Assembly (NCBI GenBank): GCA_900766185.1 | Contig: CAAFUL010000036.1 | Location: 1-36,001 of the forward strand | Length of the DNA stretch: 36,001 bases | Reading direction: 5' to 3' | From: an uncultured Johnsonella sp. | Lineage (GTDB): Bacteria; Bacillota; Clostridia; Lachnospirales; Lachnospiraceae | In this document: in pieces, positions 23,596 through 31,139 of the stretch | How the letters are laid out: each line of letters opens with the position of its first letter | Position numbering within the stretch: the first letter of the stretch is position 1 | The notes under the pieces: model-generated | Databases searched by the model: none | Seen by the model: the letters and a program-made list of their open reading frames with translations, nothing else | What the model was told of the DNA's origin: nothing | Made by a program: the position numbers and the translations under genes

Positions 23596-24252
23596 ATGGA
23601 AGAATTATTTAAATCAAGGGAAGAAATATTTGATACTCTCTTTATAAGGTACCCTTTATTGGAACTGTGTAAAGATAATATATATAAGGCATTTGAGCTT
23701 TTGAGGGAAACTGCGGTAAATTCAAACACCTTATATCTTGCGGGTAACGGTGGAAGTGCTGCGGACAGTGAGCATATAGTCGGGGAACTTATGAAATCAT
23801 TTATGGCAAAAAGACCTATAGATGCAAAGCTTGCCGAAAAATTAAAGTTTATGTACGGTAAAGAAGGTGAAAACTTAAGTCTTGACCTTGAGAGCGGTTT
23901 TAGAGCAGTGTCTTTGCCATCTTTAATATCACTTTCAACCGCTATAATAAATGATGTAAACAGTGATGTAATGTTTGCGCAAATGCTTAATTCCATAGGA
24001 GTTGAGGGTGATGTGTTTTGGGGAATAAGCACATCCGGGAATTCAAAAAATATAGTTAAGGCTGCCATGCTCGCAAAAGCGAAAGGACTTAAGGTCATGG
24101 CTTTGGTGGGGCAAAAGGAGTGTAAGCTTGATAGTTTATGTGATGTAATAATACATGTGCCTGAAACCGAAACATACAAAGTTCAGGAGTTACATTTACC
24201 GGTATACCATGCGCTCTGTGCCATGCTGGAGAGTGAATTTTATAAGAAATAA
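23596..24252 (+). CDS. gmhA: Sedoheptulose 7-phosphate isomerase (GmhA)
   Basis: SIS-fold isomerase of 218 residues converting sedoheptulose 7-phosphate to D-glycero-D-manno-heptose 7-phosphate, the first heptose step. It contains YLAGNGGSAADSEHIVGEL (47-65) and STSGNSKNIVKA (145-156). The zinc ligands expected from E. coli GmhA are present by position: His60, Glu64, Gln197, His205. An internal insertion around residues 72-104 makes it longer than E. coli GmhA. I choose the ATG at 23596 because AGGAG (23584-23588) is 7 bases before it; the ATG at 23566 lies in repeat-derived sequence. Separated from the rest of the operon by R3/R4. Confidence 0.92.
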   Translation: MEELFKSREEIFDTLFIRYPLLELCKDNIYKAFELLRETAVNSNTLYLAGNGGSAADSEHIVGELMKSFMAKRPIDAKLAEKLKFMYGKEGENLSLDLESGFRAVSLPSLISLSTAIINDVNSDVMFAQMLNSIGVEGDVFWGISTSGNSKNIVKAAMLAKAKGLKVMALVGQKECKLDSLCDVIIHVPETETYKVQELHLPVYHALCAMLESEFYKK

Positions 24253-24321
24253 TTGCTCTTGATAAATAACAGATCGTTAGAGCAATATAAGGTTATTAAT
24301 TTTAATGATAAGGTGAGATTA

Positions 24322-25452
24322 ATGAAAAGTGATAGTATAAGAAAAAGTAATATTGAGTTATTGAGAATAATTAGTATGTTTATGATACTAACACATCATT
24401 ATGTCGTAAATTCAGGTATAATGGAAGGCTTTGGTGAGGGGAGCACCTCGATCAATTATATTTTTTTAGCTCTGTTCGGAATGTGGGGTAAAACAGGAGT
24501 TAATATTTTTGTAATGATAAGCGGATATTTTATGTGCAAATCCAGCTTAACGATCAAGAGATATTGTAAGGTGTTGTTTGAATATATTTTCTATCTTTTT
24601 GTGGTGTATTTTATATTGCTGTTTATGGGCTATGAAGTATTTAGTGCGGAAAGAGTTAAGGATATATTATTTGGGTTATTTAAATATGCCAATGCAAGCG
24701 GAAACTTTGTAGGTTCGTTTTTTATGTTCTATCTATTTATTCCTTTTATGAATAAATTTATACAGCATTTGACGAAAGAGGAGTTTAGAAACTTTATTTT
24801 GCTCTTATTGTTTGTATTTACAATACTCTCAACAGTATTCTTTAATATTTTTGTGTTTGGAGAAATCTTTTGGTTTATTACCATGTATTTTGTAGGGGCG
24901 TATTTAAGGTTGTATTCACCATCTTGGGCAAATAATTTGAAGACATCAGGAAACCTTTTAATAATATCAATAATAATATCATATGCAAGTGTTGTATTGA
25001 TGGTTATCAGAGAACAATTCATGTACACATTTTATTTTGTTATAGATGCCAATAAATTAGGGGCTGTACTTGTAAGTGTATTTATGTTTACAACTTTTAA
25101 AAATATTAATATAGCATACTCAAAGTTTATAAATCTGGTAGCAAAGACAAGTTTCGGAGTTTTGTTACTTCATGCCAACAGTAACGCATTGAGGAATTTT
25201 ATGTGGAGAGAGTTGCTTCATGTAGATACCTTCTACTCCTTGCCTTTGGCAACTTTGATTATTAAAAGCATAGTTGTTTCTGTGGGCATATTTGTTGTTT
25301 GTTCAATTATAGACATGTTTAGGATATATTTATTTGAAAAACCTTTGTTTGACCACTTTGAACCTATAGAGAATATGATTTTAAAAACATGGTCTGTTAT
25401 TAAAAAAATAAGCTTTAATATATATAATTATGTAATCAGATTTGTTGAGTAA
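24322..25452 (+). CDS. Acyltransferase family 3 membrane protein
   Basis: 376 residues, about ten hydrophobic helices. RKSNIELLRIISMFMILTHHYV (split near 6-27) is the N-terminal motif with the catalytic-candidate histidine pair; GVNIFVMISGYFMC (near 58-71) is the second family block. I choose ATG 24322 with AGGTGA at 24311-24316; the upstream in-frame TTG at 24253 has no site. Similar proteins are common O-acetyltransferase-type members of capsule loci and polysaccharide modification. This is the third member in the locus and the last glycan gene before repeat R5 and clpB. Acyl donor and acceptor unknown. Confidence 0.86.
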   Translation: MKSDSIRKSNIELLRIISMFMILTHHYVVNSGIMEGFGEGSTSINYIFLALFGMWGKTGVNIFVMISGYFMCKSSLTIKRYCKVLFEYIFYLFVVYFILLFMGYEVFSAERVKDILFGLFKYANASGNFVGSFFMFYLFIPFMNKFIQHLTKEEFRNFILLLLFVFTILSTVFFNIFVFGEIFWFITMYFVGAYLRLYSPSWANNLKTSGNLLIISIIISYASVVLMVIREQFMYTFYFVIDANKLGAVLVSVFMFTTFKNINIAYSKFINLVAKTSFGVLLLHANSNALRNFMWRELLHVDTFYSLPLATLIIKSIVVSVGIFVVCSIIDMFRIYLFEKPLFDHFEPIENMILKTWSVIKKISFNIYNYVIRFVE

Positions 25453-25633
25453 TCTGTTTAGCGAGTAGTTAGCAATATAAACAATCAAATAGAATAATTA
25501 ATAGAAACACTCCATATTTCAACCATACCCTCAGTACTGTTAATAAAGTTTTGCAGTCTATGTGAATTTGTCAAAGTTATGAAAAAAGGGTTGTCGGTAT
25601 GATTGAATTATAAGGAGTTTTTTTATAAACATA

Positions 25634-25699
25634 TATCTAACCTACCCAAGCTGTAAGTATTATTCGTTACAGTTTAGGTAGGTAGTTTATTTTAGTCAA
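25634..25699 (+). repeat. Dispersed intergenic repeat, copy R5 (hairpin form)
   Basis: ATATCTAACCTACCCAAGC followed by TGTAA (reverse-type end) and, after 9 bases, GTTACAGTTTAGGTAG (forward-type end, 25671-25686) form a potential hairpin, and TTTTAGTCAAA follows. The repeat tail runs straight into the clpB -35 box. The gap 25453-25633 also holds TTTAGCGAGTAG (25457-25468, shared with 3741-3752); no gene is seen. Confidence 0.65.
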
Positions 25700-25716
25700 A
25701 AAAATAAAAATATTTG

Positions 25717-25745
25717 TTGACAAAATCACCTATATTTGTTATAGT
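25717..25745 (+). promoter_or_regulatory. Sigma-A promoter of clpB
   Basis: Consensus TTGACA (25717-25722), a 17-base spacer and TATAGT (25740-25745); predicted start near 25752, leader about 25 bases. The -35 region abuts repeat copy R5. No CIRCE element and no full CtsR operator are visible. Confidence 0.75.
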
Positions 25746-25776
25746 ACATATAGAACAACTACAAAGGGGGTTGAAT

Positions 25777-28359
25777 ATGAATATAAATAAATTTACGCAA
25801 AAATCAATTGAAAGTATAAATAATACAGAAAAAATAGCCTATGAATACGGTAATCAAAAGCTGGAGCAGTTACATTTGCTTTATGCTTTAATTATGATAG
25901 AAGATTCTTTAATAAAAAGCTTGCTTGAGAAGATGGAAGTGCCTGTTACAGGGCTTGTAAATAATCTGGAAGAAAGGCTTGCAAAACTTCCTAAAGTAAG
26001 CGGAGCCGACAAGTATATGAGCAGTGAGCTTAACAGGGTGCTTATTGATGCCGAAGATGAGGCAAAGCGAATGTCGGACGAGTATGTGTCTGTAGAGCAT
26101 CTGTTTCTTTCTTTGTTAAAACACCCCGACAAGGAAGTAAAAGAGGTATTTAAGCTTTATGATATAACAAGGGATAAGTTCCTAAAGGCTCTTGCAACTA
26201 TAAGAGGACATCAAAAGGTAACTTCGGATAATCCGGAGGCTACCTATGATACACTTAATAAGTATGCTACCGATCTGGTGCTTAGGGCTAAGGAGCAAAA
26301 GCTTGATCCTGTTATCGGAAGAGACTCCGAGATAAGAAATGTAATAAGAATACTCAGTCGTAAGACTAAAAATAATCCGGTACTTATAGGTGAGCCGGGA
26401 GTAGGTAAGACTGCGGTAGTTGAGGGGCTGGCACAGAGAATAGTAAGCGGTGATGTACCGGATATGCTTAAGTCCAAAAAGCTTTTTGCACTTGATCTTG
26501 CAGCCCTTGTGGCAGGTGCCAAGTACAGGGGAGAGTTTGAGGAAAGACTTAAGGCGGTATTGGATGAAGTTAAGAAAAGCGAAGGCGAGATAATCCTTTT
26601 TATAGATGAGATACACACAATAGTAGGTGCAGGTAAGACCGAGGGCAGTATGGATGCCGGCAATATGCTAAAACCTATGCTTGCAAGAGGTGAGCTGCAT
26701 TGTATAGGTGCAACTACCTTGGATGAATACAGGAAGTACATAGAAAAGGATAAGGCACTGGAAAGAAGATTCCAGCCGGTCATGGTTTTGGAGCCGACTG
26801 TAGAAGATACCATATCAATACTCAGAGGATTAAAAGAAAGATATGAGACCTATCACTCAGTAAGAATTACCGACTCCGCCTTGGTAAGTGCAGCTGTACT
26901 TTCAAACAGGTACATAAGTGACAGATTCTTACCGGATAAGGCAATAGATCTGGTGGACGAGGCGTGTGCCCTTATAAAGACGGAGCTTGATTCAATGCCT
27001 ACCGAGCTTGATGAGTTAAGAAGACGCTGTATGCAAATGGAGATTGAAGAGGCTGCCTTAAAGAAAGAAGATGACAGTTTATCAAAGGACAGACTCGAGC
27101 ATTTGCAAAAAGAGCTTGCAGAACTTAAGTCGGAGCTTAATGAGCAGATGGCAAGGTGGGATCATGAGAAAAAGCAGGTTGAAGCCTTAGCTCAAATCAG
27201 GGAAGAGATAGAGCAGGTCGGAAGACAGATAACCGCCGCCGAGCAAAGCTACAATCTTGAAGAGGCTGCAAAGTTAAAGTACGATACCTTGCCCAAGTTA
27301 AAAGAAAAACTGCAAAAAGAAGAAGAGCAGCTTAAGGAAGAAGACCTTAAATTGGTACATGAGGTGGTTAATTCGGAAGAAATAGCCCGTATCATATCAA
27401 GATGGACGGGAATACCAGTAAGTAAGCTTAATGAGTCCGAAAGAGCCAAAGTACTGCACTTGGATGAAGTATTAAAGAAACAGGTAATAGGACAGGAAGA
27501 GGCTGTAGAAAAGGTGTGTGAGGCTATACTTCGTTCAAAAGCCGGTATTAAAGACCCGAGTAAACCTATAGGATCCTTCCTTTTCCTCGGACCTACCGGA
27601 GTAGGTAAGACCGAGCTTGCCAAGTCTCTTGCCAAGGCTTTGTTCGATGATGAGAACAACATGGTTCGTATCGATATGAGTGAGTATATGGAGAAGTTCT
27701 CGGTAAGTCGCCTTATAGGTGCACCTCCGGGATATGTGGGTTATGACGAAGGCGGACAGCTTACAGAGGCGGTAAGAAGAAAGCCTTACTGTGTAGTACT
27801 TTTGGATGAGGTTGAAAAGGCACATCCGGATGTATTCAATGTACTTTTACAGGTGCTTGATGACGGAAGGATCACGGACTCTTTCGGAAAGACCGTAGAC
27901 TTTAAGAATACCATTATCATCATGACTTCAAACATAGGATCAAGCTACCTGCTTGAGGGTATAGAATCAGGTGAGATAGAAGAGGCTACAAGGGAAATGG
28001 TAATGCAGGATCTAAGAAATCACTTCAGACCTGAATTCCTTAACCGACTTGATGAAATTATTATGTTCAAGCCGCTTTCTAAAGACAGTATAAGTAATAT
28101 AGTTGAGCTTATGCTTGATGATATCAGACAGAGGATAGCGGACAGAGAATTAAGCCTTGATTTAAGCCCTAAGGCAAAGGAATACATAGTAGAGTCGGGT
28201 TACGACCCTATGTATGGAGCAAGACCGCTTAAGAGGTTTTTACAAAAGCATGTGGAAACTGCGGTGGCAAAGCTTATACTGAGTCAGGATCTACATAGCA
28301 AAGATAATATCTATATAGATATGGATAATGATAAATTAGTTGCCAAAGTGGCAAATTAA
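25777..28359 (+). CDS. clpB: ATP-dependent chaperone ClpB
   Basis: An 860-residue Hsp100 disaggregase that works with DnaK to resolve protein aggregates in the cytoplasm. Order: N-terminal Clp repeat domain (1-150), first AAA+ module with GEPGVGKT (205-212), the long coiled-coil middle domain (about 400-530; LEHLQKELAELKSEL and following), and a second AAA+ module with GPTGVGKT (605-612), LLDEVEKAHPDVFN and the sensor region GARPLKR. The coiled coil separates ClpB from ClpC and ClpA. The ATG at 25777 has AAGGGGG (25764-25770); an upstream in-frame TTG at 25714 lies within the promoter. It is followed by a strong terminator, so it is monocistronic. Confidence 0.96.
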   Translation: MNINKFTQKSIESINNTEKIAYEYGNQKLEQLHLLYALIMIEDSLIKSLLEKMEVPVTGLVNNLEERLAKLPKVSGADKYMSSELNRVLIDAEDEAKRMSDEYVSVEHLFLSLLKHPDKEVKEVFKLYDITRDKFLKALATIRGHQKVTSDNPEATYDTLNKYATDLVLRAKEQKLDPVIGRDSEIRNVIRILSRKTKNNPVLIGEPGVGKTAVVEGLAQRIVSGDVPDMLKSKKLFALDLAALVAGAKYRGEFEERLKAVLDEVKKSEGEIILFIDEIHTIVGAGKTEGSMDAGNMLKPMLARGELHCIGATTLDEYRKYIEKDKALERRFQPVMVLEPTVEDTISILRGLKERYETYHSVRITDSALVSAAVLSNRYISDRFLPDKAIDLVDEACALIKTELDSMPTELDELRRRCMQMEIEEAALKKEDDSLSKDRLEHLQKELAELKSELNEQMARWDHEKKQVEALAQIREEIEQVGRQITAAEQSYNLEEAAKLKYDTLPKLKEKLQKEEEQLKEEDLKLVHEVVNSEEIARIISRWTGIPVSKLNESERAKVLHLDEVLKKQVIGQEEAVEKVCEAILRSKAGIKDPSKPIGSFLFLGPTGVGKTELAKSLAKALFDDENNMVRIDMSEYMEKFSVSRLIGAPPGYVGYDEGGQLTEAVRRKPYCVVLLDEVEKAHPDVFNVLLQVLDDGRITDSFGKTVDFKNTIIIMTSNIGSSYLLEGIESGEIEEATREMVMQDLRNHFRPEFLNRLDEIIMFKPLSKDSISNIVELMLDDIRQRIADRELSLDLSPKAKEYIVESGYDPMYGARPLKRFLQKHVETAVAKLILSQDLHSKDNIYIDMDNDKLVAKVAN

Positions 28360-28374
28360 TACAAAGATATATAC

Positions 28375-28402
28375 AAAAAGGCTGCTCTTGGGCAGCTTTT
28401 TT
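28375..28402 (+). terminator. Terminator of clpB
   Basis: GGCTGC (28380-28385) and GCAGCT (28392-28397), extended by A:T pairs, with a 6-base loop and a run of six T residues ending at 28402, about 40 bases after the stop codon. Confidence 0.85.
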
Positions 28403-28506
28403 GTATTGTAACAGGGGCGTTAAAAAATCTATCTTTGATATGACAAAGAGTAAATTTTTTACTTGGTTACAAAAGCGTTGTAGGGTATTCCTACTTGATT
28501 TTAAAT

Positions 28507-28536
28507 TTGGTGTAAGTGCCTAAACTGTGCTATAAT
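28507..28536 (+). promoter_or_regulatory. Promoter of plsC
   Basis: TTGGTG (28507-28512), an 18-base spacer and TATAAT (28531-28536) with an extended -10 TGC. The spacer contains GCCTAAACTGT, identical to 11 bases (reverse) of repeat R1, which may be chance. Confidence 0.6.
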
Positions 28537-28567
28537 AAGTCAATAAAATATAGAAATGAGGTAGATA

Positions 28568-29296
28568 ATGATTCGAGCGTTTTTGGTTATATTGGAGATT
28601 GTAGGATTTTTGCTTTTTTTCATACCTGTACTGCTCATAATATATATAGTAAGGATATTTAATAAAAGGATGTCGGGTGAGATGGCACAGTACTTTATAA
28701 GAGGGGTTTTAGGACTTGTTTTAGTTACTACCGGCTCAAAGGTGGAACTTAGAGGTTTGGAGAATATACCTGATGAGGCGGTACTTTTTGTGGGCAATCA
28801 CAGAAGTGACTTTGATATAGTTATAGCCTATGCCAAGACTCCTAAAAGGCTGGGCTTTGTTGCAAAGGATGAAATGAGTAAAATACCTCTTTTGGCACAG
28901 TGGATGAGACTTTTAGACTGCACCTTTCTTGACAGAAAAGATGTGAAGAAGGGAATGCAGAGTATATTACAGGGTATAGAAAATATCAAAGAAGGTACTT
29001 CCATGTGGATATTCCCTGAGGGTACAAGATATTCCGATACGCCGGCTAATGAGGTGCAGGAGTTTAAAGAGGGTTCATTTAGAATGGCACAAAAGGCTAA
29101 ATGCCCTGTAGTGCCTGTTGCCATATATGCAAGCGATAAGATATTTGAAGCGCAAAAACCGAGGATAAAAGCGGCTAATATAATTATGGAGTTTTGCAAA
29201 CCTATAAGAATAGATGAGCTTGATTCCATGCAGCAAAAGAGGCTTGGAGTTATGGCAAGAGAAGAAATCACACAGACTTTAAGTAAAATAGTATAA
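28568..29296 (+). CDS. plsC: 1-acyl-sn-glycerol-3-phosphate acyltransferase (PlsC)
   Basis: 242 residues. An N-terminal hydrophobic segment (about 1-30) anchors it at the membrane. The acyltransferase motifs are NHRSDFD (77-83, His78 and Asp83 of the H-x4-D catalytic pair) and FPEGTR (149-154), which binds glycerol phosphate. It adds the second acyl chain to lysophosphatidic acid to give phosphatidic acid in phospholipid synthesis. GAGGTAG precedes the ATG. The gene has its own promoter and no close downstream partner. Confidence 0.9.
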   Translation: MIRAFLVILEIVGFLLFFIPVLLIIYIVRIFNKRMSGEMAQYFIRGVLGLVLVTTGSKVELRGLENIPDEAVLFVGNHRSDFDIVIAYAKTPKRLGFVAKDEMSKIPLLAQWMRLLDCTFLDRKDVKKGMQSILQGIENIKEGTSMWIFPEGTRYSDTPANEVQEFKEGSFRMAQKAKCPVVPVAIYASDKIFEAQKPRIKAANIIMEFCKPIRIDELDSMQQKRLGVMAREEITQTLSKIV

Positions 29297-29336
29297 AAAT
29301 AGCATTTATTGCTCAAATGATTATATGAAAATGATA

Positions 29337-29365
29337 TTGACAAAGCTAAGGTAAAATCATATATT
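29337..29365 (+). promoter_or_regulatory. Promoter of the flavodoxin gene
   Basis: Consensus TTGACA (29337-29342), a 17-base spacer and TATATT (29360-29365), about 40 bases before the flavodoxin ATG. Confidence 0.7.
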
Positions 29366-29404
29366 TAGAAAAACAAAGAGATAAGTATAGAAAGGAATAG
29401 TATA

Positions 29405-29839
29405 ATGAGTAAGGTATTAGTAGTTTACTTTAGCCAAACAGGTAATACGGAGGCTATGGCAAAGGCTGTAGCAGAGGGTGTAGAAGGTGCAGGAAAGGAA
29501 GTTGAACTTATAGAAGCTGAGAATGCGAGCGCTGCCGATTTGGAGGCTGCAAAGGTATTTGCACTCGGTTCACCTGCAACAGGAACAGAGGAAATAGATG
29601 ATTCCTATATGGCACCTTTGATGGATGAGATAGAAGGAAGCCTTTCAGGTAAGAAAGTGCTGCTGTTCGGTTCATATGACTGGGGCGATGGAGAGTTTAT
29701 GAGAACTTGGGAAGAAAGAGTTACCCAAGCAGGCGCAGAGCTTGTAACAGGAGCAGGTATTACTGCAAACTTAAGTCCGGATGATGAAGCAATAGAAGCA
29801 CTTAAAAAGGCGGGAGAAGAGTTAGCGGCACTTGCATAG
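29405..29839 (+). CDS. Flavodoxin
   Basis: A 144-residue short-chain flavodoxin. YFSQTGNTEAMAKAVAEG (about 8-25) is the FMN phosphate-binding loop; LGSPATGTEEID (near 54-65) and FGSYDWGDGEFM (near 88-99) are the two isoalloxazine loops. It is an acidic cytoplasmic electron carrier, probably replacing ferredoxin under iron limitation, although no Fur-like box was recognised. A consensus promoter and a strong terminator flank it, so it is monocistronic and probably well expressed. Its redox partner is not in the window. Confidence 0.94.
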   Translation: MSKVLVVYFSQTGNTEAMAKAVAEGVEGAGKEVELIEAENASAADLEAAKVFALGSPATGTEEIDDSYMAPLMDEIEGSLSGKKVLLFGSYDWGDGEFMRTWEERVTQAGAELVTGAGITANLSPDDEAIEALKKAGEELAALA

Positions 29840-29855
29840 TTTAAGATAATTAAGA

Positions 29856-29896
29856 AAGCCTTTACATAATCAAAACAATGTAAAGGCTTTTTTTTA
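29856..29896 (+). terminator. Strong intrinsic terminator of flavodoxin
   Basis: AAGCCTTTACAT (29856-29867) pairs perfectly with ATGTAAAGGCTT (29878-29889), a 12-bp stem with a 10-base loop, followed by a T-run to 29895. Confidence 0.95.
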
Positions 29897-29953
29897 ATAT
29901 TGTATTGGTATATAATTAAGTCTTATAGAATTCAGGGGTATAAAAGAGGTATT

Positions 29954-31096
29954 ATGAGCAAAGCGGATTTATCGGATATAAGACGAAAGATAGATGATAT
30001 AGATGAAAGAATAGTAGAACTGTATAAAGAAAGAATTGATGTATTAAAGGAGATAGCCGAGTACAAGAAGGCAAATGCAAAACCCGTACTTGATATTGCA
30101 AGAGAAGAGGAGAAGATATCAAGCTTAAAGTCCAAGGTAGAAGGAGACTTTTATAAAAAAGCCGTTGAGGAGTTATATGGGCAAATAATGAGTACCTCAA
30201 GACTCTATCAATATTCACTTATAGACAGCCAAGTAAAGAGTGCTGCCTTTGGTTTTAAGATGCTTGATAAGCTTCCAAAGATAGATGAAAACACTAAGGT
30301 CGTATATCAAGGTATAGAGGGGGCTTACTCCAATATAGTTGCAAAAAAGTATTTTGCAGACAAGGCGAAATTATACAATGTAAGAAGCTTTGAAGAGGCT
30401 ATAATTGAGGTTCTTGAAGAAAGAGCCGACTATGCTCTGCTGCCTATATTTAACTCTTCTGCAGGACCGGTATGGGAAGTATATGATTTATTAAGGGAAT
30501 TGTCAGTATATATCGTAGCTGATTACGAGTATAATGTAGAACATGCACTGATGACGATTGAGGGGTCAAGTTTAAGTGATATAAAAAGTGTATGTTCACA
30601 TATACAGGCACTTAGTCAGTGCAAAGAATATCTTGCCGAGCATAGGGACTGGCAAAAAATAGAAATAGCCAATACGGCACTGGCGGCAAAGAAGGTAAAA
30701 GATGAGAAAGACCCTACACAGGCGGCTATAGCGGCAAAAGAGGCTGCAGGCATATACGGGCTTAAAATACTTAAGGAGCAGGTAAATAAGTTCAAACATA
30801 ATACAACAAGGTTTGTGGCGGTTACTAAAGATAAAATATATCAAAGTAGTGCAAGTAAACTAAGTATAAGTTTTGAGCTTAAGCATAAACCCGGAACCCT
30901 ATATAAGATATTGGCAGGTTTTTTATTTAATGACATTAATATGCTGAAAATAGAATCCCGTCCGATACCTGAAAGAGTCTGGGAATACAGGTTTTTTGTA
31001 GATATAGAAGGCAGTCTGCATGAGTCCAATGTAAAAGATGCGATTTACTTTATAGAGCAAAATACTAAGGAATTTAGAATATTGGGAAATTATTAA
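29954..31096 (+). CDS. pheA: Bifunctional chorismate mutase / prephenate dehydratase
   Basis: 380 residues making phenylpyruvate from chorismate for phenylalanine synthesis. Residues 1-90 are an AroQ-type chorismate mutase (LSDIRRKIDDIDERIVELYKER at the start, split by eye). Residues about 105-285 are prephenate dehydratase, with VVYQGIEGAYSNIVA and the late HNTTRFVAV, including the conserved TRF. Residues about 298-380 are an ACT domain with HKPGTLYKIL and the phenylalanine-binding ESRP (near 334-337), so feedback inhibition by phenylalanine is expected. Start chosen at 29954 with GAGG 4 bases before it; the upstream in-frame start at 29900 would sit at the edge of the terminator. TATAAT at 29911-29916 may be its -10, but no good -35 is seen. 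No T-box was recognised. Confidence 0.94.
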   Translation: MSKADLSDIRRKIDDIDERIVELYKERIDVLKEIAEYKKANAKPVLDIAREEEKISSLKSKVEGDFYKKAVEELYGQIMSTSRLYQYSLIDSQVKSAAFGFKMLDKLPKIDENTKVVYQGIEGAYSNIVAKKYFADKAKLYNVRSFEEAIIEVLEERADYALLPIFNSSAGPVWEVYDLLRELSVYIVADYEYNVEHALMTIEGSSLSDIKSVCSHIQALSQCKEYLAEHRDWQKIEIANTALAAKKVKDEKDPTQAAIAAKEAAGIYGLKILKEQVNKFKHNTTRFVAVTKDKIYQSSASKLSISFELKHKPGTLYKILAGFLFNDINMLKIESRPIPERVWEYRFFVDIEGSLHESNVKDAIYFIEQNTKEFRILGNY

Positions 31097-31139
31097 TAAA
31101 GATATTGTTAGCCTAAGAAAAGCTTATGAGGTAATAACT

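Noticed and set aside
23553..24179. A 208-residue minus-strand open frame over gmhA
   Set aside because: Antisense shadow: low-complexity Ser/Leu-rich protein, no ribosome site, fully overlapped by a well-supported gene.
3601..25699. CRISPR array from recurring GTTACAG-type sequences
   Set aside because: Copies are kilobases apart, unevenly spaced and in both orientations; no array and no cas genes.
25688..25712. CtsR operator upstream of clpB
   Set aside because: Only one AGTCAAA half-site is present, and it belongs to the dispersed repeat; the tandem heptad is not formed.
25714..25776. Longer N-terminus for clpB from 25714
   Set aside because: It would cover the -35 and -10 boxes; AAGGGGG and the conserved N-domain support 25777.
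29860..29953. T-box leader for pheA
   Set aside because: No AGGGTGG or GGTACCGCG-like T-box sequence; the region is just the flavodoxin terminator and a short leader.
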